Shown: positions 15,166 to 18,461 of the stretch, piece after piece | Layout: every line of letters begins with the position of its first letter | How positions within the stretch are numbered: position 1 is the stretch's first letter | NCBI GenBank assembly: GCA_040758475.1 | Contig: JBFLVN010000038.1 | Coordinates: forward strand, 1-18,461 | Direction of reading: 5' to 3' | Origin: JBFLVN01 sp040758475 | GTDB taxonomy: Bacteria > JAGRBM01 | Length of the DNA: 18,461 bases | Translations under genes and position numbers: made by a program | Notes under the pieces: generated by a model | Seen by the model: the letters and a program-made list of their open reading frames with translations, nothing else | Told to the model about the DNA's origin: nothing | Database searches by the model: none

Positions 15166-16155
15166 ATGCAGGGCCAGGGAAACGTTTGGGCCATCGTATT
15201 GGCGGCGGGCGAAGGGAGCCGGCTTCGTTCGCTCACGACGACCCGCGAGGGCGTTTCGATTCCAAAGCAGTTCTGCTCGTTCGGGAGTGGTCCTTCGCTC
15301 CTTCGGCAGACCATCGAACGGGCCGGGCGGATCGTCCCGAAGGAACGGATCGTGACAGTCGTCGCCGCTCAGCACCGCCAGTGGTGGGAGAGCGAACTCT
15401 TCGACCTGCCGGCGGAGAACGTCGTCGTGCAACCCCAGAACCGGGGGACGGCGCCCGGCATTCTCCTCCCGGTATTGCACGTTATCCGGCGGGACCCCAA
15501 GGCCACCGTGCTCGTGTTTCCTTCCGACCACTACATCGGTGACGAAGAAACCGTTCTCGATTGTCTTCGCTTTTCGGCGGCCCTGGCAGCGGGGCCCCAA
15601 CAACCCCTCGTTCTCCTGGGCATTACGCCGGACGAACCGGACCCCCAGTACGGATGGATCGTCCCGGCGCGGAAGAACAGCAGCGTTCCCCAGGCCGTCG
15701 AATGTTTCGTCGAGAAGCCCGGAGAAAGCGTCGCCGCGAAATTGATGGAGGAAGGAGCGCTCTGGAGCAGTTTTCTTTTCGCGGCTTCCGCTCGGACCCT
15801 TCTCAAGTTATTCAAACGGACGCTGGCGCCCCTCTACCACTCTTTCTGTTTGAATCCCTGGTCTTTTGGCGGCGAGGGCGCGAAGGAGGCCACGCCCGAG
15901 TGGCTCCTGGAGGAACTCTACCGGGCCATTCCCGTGGCGGATTTTTCCCGGGACGTTCTCGAGAAATCCAAGGACGACCTGCTCGTTTTCCCGGTTCCCG
16001 TGTGCGATTGGAGCGATTTGGGCACTCCGGCTCGCATTGGCAGCGTCTTTGAGCGGCGGGGGACTTCCGGAAATCCGGCCTCCCATCCCTTCCCCCGGGC
16101 GGTGCTCGATCTTTGCGCCAGTTTGGCGTCGCGCGGAGTGGCCGCCGCCGCTTGA
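15166..16155 (+). CDS. Sugar-phosphate nucleotidyltransferase, mannose-1-phosphate guanylyltransferase-like
   Basis: A 329-residue enzyme of the NTP-transferase superfamily, expected to couple an NTP and a hexose-1-phosphate to make an NDP-sugar. LAAGEGSRLRSLT (12-24) is the nucleotide-binding loop, followed by PKQFC (33-37). QPQNRGTAPGILLPVL, D121 in VFPSDHYIGD, the FVEKP motif (181-185) and GALWSSFLFAASA are the features shared with GDP-mannose pyrophosphorylases (ManC type). The C-terminal cupin isomerase domain of bifunctional ManC is absent. Loop residues differ from the usual GTRLWPLSR of ManC, so GTP/mannose specificity is not certain. ATG 15166 has GGAGGGAGG (15152-15160) five bases upstream. 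It could supply GDP-mannose for cell-surface polysaccharide. It is unlikely to replace GlgC, whose signature motifs it lacks. Confidence 0.85.
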   Translation: MQGQGNVWAIVLAAGEGSRLRSLTTTREGVSIPKQFCSFGSGPSLLRQTIERAGRIVPKERIVTVVAAQHRQWWESELFDLPAENVVVQPQNRGTAPGILLPVLHVIRRDPKATVLVFPSDHYIGDEETVLDCLRFSAALAAGPQQPLVLLGITPDEPDPQYGWIVPARKNSSVPQAVECFVEKPGESVAAKLMEEGALWSSFLFAASARTLLKLFKRTLAPLYHSFCLNPWSFGGEGAKEATPEWLLEELYRAIPVADFSRDVLEKSKDDLLVFPVPVCDWSDLGTPARIGSVFERRGTSGNPASHPFPRAVLDLCASLASRGVAAAA

Positions 16156-16226
16156 AGGGTGTCCGCGGGTTTGGCGCCATGACGGCGTTCATAAAAGAAA
16201 GTCTCCGCCGGGGGTATTGAAGCAAC

Positions 16227-16718
16227 ATGGGGTACTCTTCTTCCAGAATCCTTTCCAGCGATCCCCCGTTCCGAGCGCTTCCACGCCCTGAAAAAAGGGA
16301 AGAAAAACTGCTTCGGGAGCACGAGCAACTTCTCTTGTTCCTGGAACGGTTGTGCGTTCTGGCCAGATTGAAGGAAGGTTTTTTCGAGGAAAGCTATCTG
16401 CGCGGCGTGGTCCGCTCCGACCTCCGGGCGATCCACGACTTCCTGGGGCCCCACTTTGCCCGGGAAGAGGCGGGCGGGTATTTTGCCGATATCGCCGCAC
16501 GAAACCCCAATCTGACGCCAAAGATCGAGGCTCTTCACAGGGAACATTTCACCATCGGTGGGGAGATCGAAGAGCTGATCGGAAAACTCAACGTTCTTCC
16601 CCCCGCTGAAATGCGGCTTCGCATTCCCGCTTTGGCCGGCCGGATCAGGGAACACGAAGCCAAGGAGACAGCCCTCCTCCAGGGCGCCATCGAGATGGAC
16701 GTCGGGGAAGGGGATTGA
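16227..16718 (+). CDS. Hemerythrin-like (HHE domain) protein
   Basis: A 163-residue four-helix protein with a hemerythrin-type di-iron site. Candidate ligands are H32 (LLREHEQLLLF), H70 and H76 with E80/E81 (IHDFLGPHFAREE), H104/H107 (ALHREHFTIGG) and H143 with E147 (IREHEAKET). Such proteins bind or sense oxygen, or handle nitric oxide and iron during stress. It has no signal peptide or fused signalling domain. It follows the nucleotidyltransferase by 71 bases without a terminator and is probably the last gene of the hsp20 operon, though it could have its own promoter. The start is moderately sure: GGGGG at 16210-16214 is 12 bases upstream of ATG, a long spacing, and the first 20 residues are unconserved-looking. 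Confidence 0.85.
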   Translation: MGYSSSRILSSDPPFRALPRPEKREEKLLREHEQLLLFLERLCVLARLKEGFFEESYLRGVVRSDLRAIHDFLGPHFAREEAGGYFADIAARNPNLTPKIEALHREHFTIGGEIEELIGKLNVLPPAEMRLRIPALAGRIREHEAKETALLQGAIEMDVGEGD

Positions 16719-16724
16719 TTCCCC

Positions 16725-16749
16725 CGGGCGCCACTGCGTCAGGCGCCCG
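16725..16749. terminator. GC-rich hairpin between convergent hemerythrin and porin genes
   Basis: A perfect 8-bp stem, CGGGCGCC (16725-16732) and GGCGCCCG (16742-16749), with a nine-base loop. It lies between two convergent stop codons (16718 and 16768). No T-run follows on either strand, so it is not a classical intrinsic terminator. It may protect 3' ends or act as a bidirectional stop. Confidence 0.45.
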
Positions 16750-16767
16750 ATTGACAAGGAGCGCCGC

Positions 16768-18066
16768 CTAATCCACCGGCCGGAGGCCGTTCGCCCGGTG
16801 TTTGGTCCCGTTTTCGACTTCCGCGGCGAACGACAAGAAGATCGTATGGATGTTCCGCCGAAGTTCGTTGCTCCCTTGCCCGTCCATGCTCTCCAGGTTC
16901 CAGCCGATGTTGGCCCGAGCCCGGTCGGCGAACTTGAACACGATGGCCGGAGTGAGCGTGAAGATATCGCCGTCCCGGACGAAGGCGCTCTGGATGGTGA
17001 TGCCGGAGATTTCCAAGTGCCCCACGCCCGTACCAGCGGCCGTCGTCGTATCCATGACGCGCGTCCAACTTCCGCTGAGGCTAACGCCCATGCCTACGCC
17101 CAGTTCGTCCGTCACGTCGAAAGCACCACCCACTTCGGCCGAAAAGGCTTCGCCCGATTGGATGGCTTCGCTGGGATGGCCGTCCCGCCGCCAGGTGAGG
17201 TCCGCCCAGGCCCGCAGGGCGTCCTCGGAGTATTTGGCGGTGCCATTCAGGATGAAGACCCACAACTCGTTGTCCTGGTCTACGAGGCCCAGGGTAATGC
17301 GTTCGGGAGAGAGGAATGCCGTGATTCCGCTTTGCAGGGCGTCGGTGTCGTAGAAAAGGCCCGCGCCGTAGCCCATGTCCACGTCGTCCTGGACGTTTAC
17401 GCCGTTGAGATCGTTGTAAAGATAGAGGGCGGCGCCCAGTTCGCCCGAGTTCCAGTACGCCGTCCCGCCCGTGAGGAACGTGGGCAGGAGGCGCGTCCGG
17501 GCGATGCTGAGGAACGGCGAGCCCGTATCGAACTGCCGGAAGGACCGGCCCGTGCGGGGTTCGAAGCGTCCGCCGGTCAGGCCGAGCGTTCCGTCGGCGG
17601 TATGGGCGTCCACGTAACCTTGTTCGAGGATCACCGCGAGGCTTCCGCCCGGCGCCGGCGGATCGCCCGTCGCGGGGCTGATGCCACCTGCGCCTGTGTA
17701 GCCCGTGCCGATGAAAGCGAAGCGGAAGACGAGGTCCACGTGTTCACTCACGGCCGCTACGCCGTTTAGGGCCAGGAGTCCCGCATAGGCGCCGAAATCC
17801 GTGTCGCCCCCGCCCGTCGAGATGTTCCCCACGTTGAGTGGTACCATGGTTCCGCCGTTGAAGACCGGCAGTTCGGCGAAGAACTGCTGGGCCCTCGTGC
17901 CGCTGGCGGTGAGGGTGGCACCCCCTACCTGATCCACGTGGCTCCAATAGCCGAAGCCCTCGAAGCTCGCGCCCAGGCAGATCTTGCACTCGGCTCGCGC
18001 CGTTCCTGCTCCAAGAACGGCTAAAAGCCCCAGGCCCGCTAGAAACCCGATGATTGGCTTTTTCAT
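16768..18066 (-). CDS. Outer-membrane beta-barrel (porin-like) protein
   Basis: A 432-residue exported protein. The Sec signal peptide is clear: MKKPIIGFL, a hydrophobic core, then a cleavage site ARA|E after residue 25. The mature part is rich in Gly, Thr and aromatics with alternating hydrophobic patterns (GELGAALYLYNDL, GYGAGLFYDTDAL, ELWVFILNGTAKY, IFLSFAAEVENG), as in transmembrane beta strands. It resembles OmpL-like or putative beta-barrel porins but cannot be placed in a named family by eye. Mature residues begin ECKICLG, giving a CxxC pair (C27, C30) unusual for porins. The last predicted strand is followed by about 14 polar residues, whereas many porins end in a terminal aromatic. 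AAGGAGG six bases before the ATG gives a strong start. It is monocistronic, converging on the hemerythrin gene. Confidence 0.82.
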   Translation of the reverse strand: MKKPIIGFLAGLGLLAVLGAGTARAECKICLGASFEGFGYWSHVDQVGGATLTASGTRAQQFFAELPVFNGGTMVPLNVGNISTGGGDTDFGAYAGLLALNGVAAVSEHVDLVFRFAFIGTGYTGAGGISPATGDPPAPGGSLAVILEQGYVDAHTADGTLGLTGGRFEPRTGRSFRQFDTGSPFLSIARTRLLPTFLTGGTAYWNSGELGAALYLYNDLNGVNVQDDVDMGYGAGLFYDTDALQSGITAFLSPERITLGLVDQDNELWVFILNGTAKYSEDALRAWADLTWRRDGHPSEAIQSGEAFSAEVGGAFDVTDELGVGMGVSLSGSWTRVMDTTTAAGTGVGHLEISGITIQSAFVRDGDIFTLTPAIVFKFADRARANIGWNLESMDGQGSNELRRNIHTIFLSFAAEVENGTKHRANGLRPVD

Positions 18067-18461
18067 AAGTCCTCCTTGCTTGCGACTGACATGGCGGCCA
18101 TCCCGGTTCGCGGAAGGGCCGCCCGGCCTCTAACCGCTGTTATCTCACGAAGAAGGCGGAATCATGCTCGTCTCTCTTCGGTGCGATTCGCGGTTTTCCC
18201 CGGAAAAACCGATTTCAAGTTGTATAAGTGATTTTTAACGGTGCGAAAGCAGATGGAGCAATCTGGATTGCCCTGACGGGTGGAAAATCCTCGAAATCGT
18301 AGAAGCAACCCGAGACAGCTCACCAGCTAGCGCGGTTGCCCACATGATTTCTTAATTTTTCAGTAAATAACTCAAAAAAATCCAAATAGTTGTTCCAGTG
18401 CCGCTATTTGAGCCCGGCAGGATGCCCTTTCGTATTGAATTCGCTGGCGGCAGAATCAGTC
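18067..18461. other. Geneless region upstream of the porin gene
   Basis: No open frame of convincing length is present. The porin promoter should lie here on the minus strand. A TATAC(A) sequence near 18222-18227 could be a weak -10, but no good -35 accompanies it. CGGTTTTCC (18191-18199) and GGAAAAACCG (18202-18211) form a near-perfect hairpin without a T-run. From about 18340 to 18400 the sequence becomes distinctly AT-rich, with AAATAG/CTATTT as a spaced inverted repeat. The right edge may precede another gene. Confidence 0.5.

Noticed and set aside
16170..16186. TGGCGCCATGACGGCG as a sigma-54 promoter for the hemerythrin gene
   Set aside because: GG-N10-GC is present but five other consensus positions differ, including both T residues of the -12 element; likely chance.
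16798..17769. 323-codon plus-strand frame opposite the porin gene
   Set aside because: The minus-strand frame has a signal peptide, strong ribosome-binding site and beta-barrel composition; the plus frame has none of these.
18257..18273. Minus-strand sigma-54-like site (AGCAATCTGGATTGCC) upstream of the porin gene
   Set aside because: The spacing between the invariant dinucleotides is eleven rather than ten bases, and the -24 half is poor.

Overview
The window is a GC-rich stretch of bacterial chromosome, densely packed, with AT-richer intergenic regions. The gene families point to a Gram-negative, probably environmental bacterium. An outer-membrane beta-barrel protein with a Sec signal peptide indicates two membranes. 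Two near-consensus sigma-54 (RpoN) promoters, orphan receiver-domain proteins, a multi-BON protein, DUF2934 and a myxobacterial-style tandem-CBS protein resemble Deltaproteobacteria/Myxococcota or Nitrospirota-like lineages. This placement is inference from family resemblance; no rRNA or other marker is present. No tRNA, rRNA, CRISPR array or insertion sequence was recognised.

Layout. (1) 1-2050, signalling: the 3' end of an unidentified gene, a tandem-CBS protein, then two orphan response-regulator receivers behind a textbook -24/-12 promoter and closed by a hairpin terminator. (2) 2185-9821, glycogen operon: malQ (4-alpha-glucanotransferase), glgB (branching enzyme), a short GH57/DUF3536 protein and glgP (alpha-glucan phosphorylase). 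The start codons overlap the preceding stops by 11, 4 and 4 nt, so the four are probably translationally coupled. glgA (glycogen synthase) converges on glgP, and the two stop codons share one TTAA. (3) 11285-14020: a three-BON-domain protein behind a second near-perfect sigma-54 promoter, convergent with polX (repair polymerase with a PHP domain). (4) 14394-16718, stress operon: Hsp20, DUF2934, a mannose-1-phosphate guanylyltransferase-like enzyme and a hemerythrin-like protein. (5) 16768-18066: an outer-membrane beta-barrel protein on the minus strand, then about 395 nt without a recognisable gene.

How it may work together. The glycogen genes cover synthesis (GlgA), branching (GlgB), phosphorolysis (GlgP) and maltodextrin recycling (MalQ), plus a GH57 enzyme of unknown specificity. 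No ADP-glucose pyrophosphorylase (glgC) or debranching enzyme (glgX) is in the window. Around this carbon-store block sit stress-type genes (BON, Hsp20, DUF2934, hemerythrin, PolX, CBS). Two transcription units have strong sigma-54 promoters and a third (hsp20) has a degenerate one, and GGAAATTTCC-like elements lie 110-180 bp upstream of all three. My main hypothesis is a small RpoN-dependent stress regulon placed around a carbon-storage module. Its activator and sensor kinase would lie outside the window.
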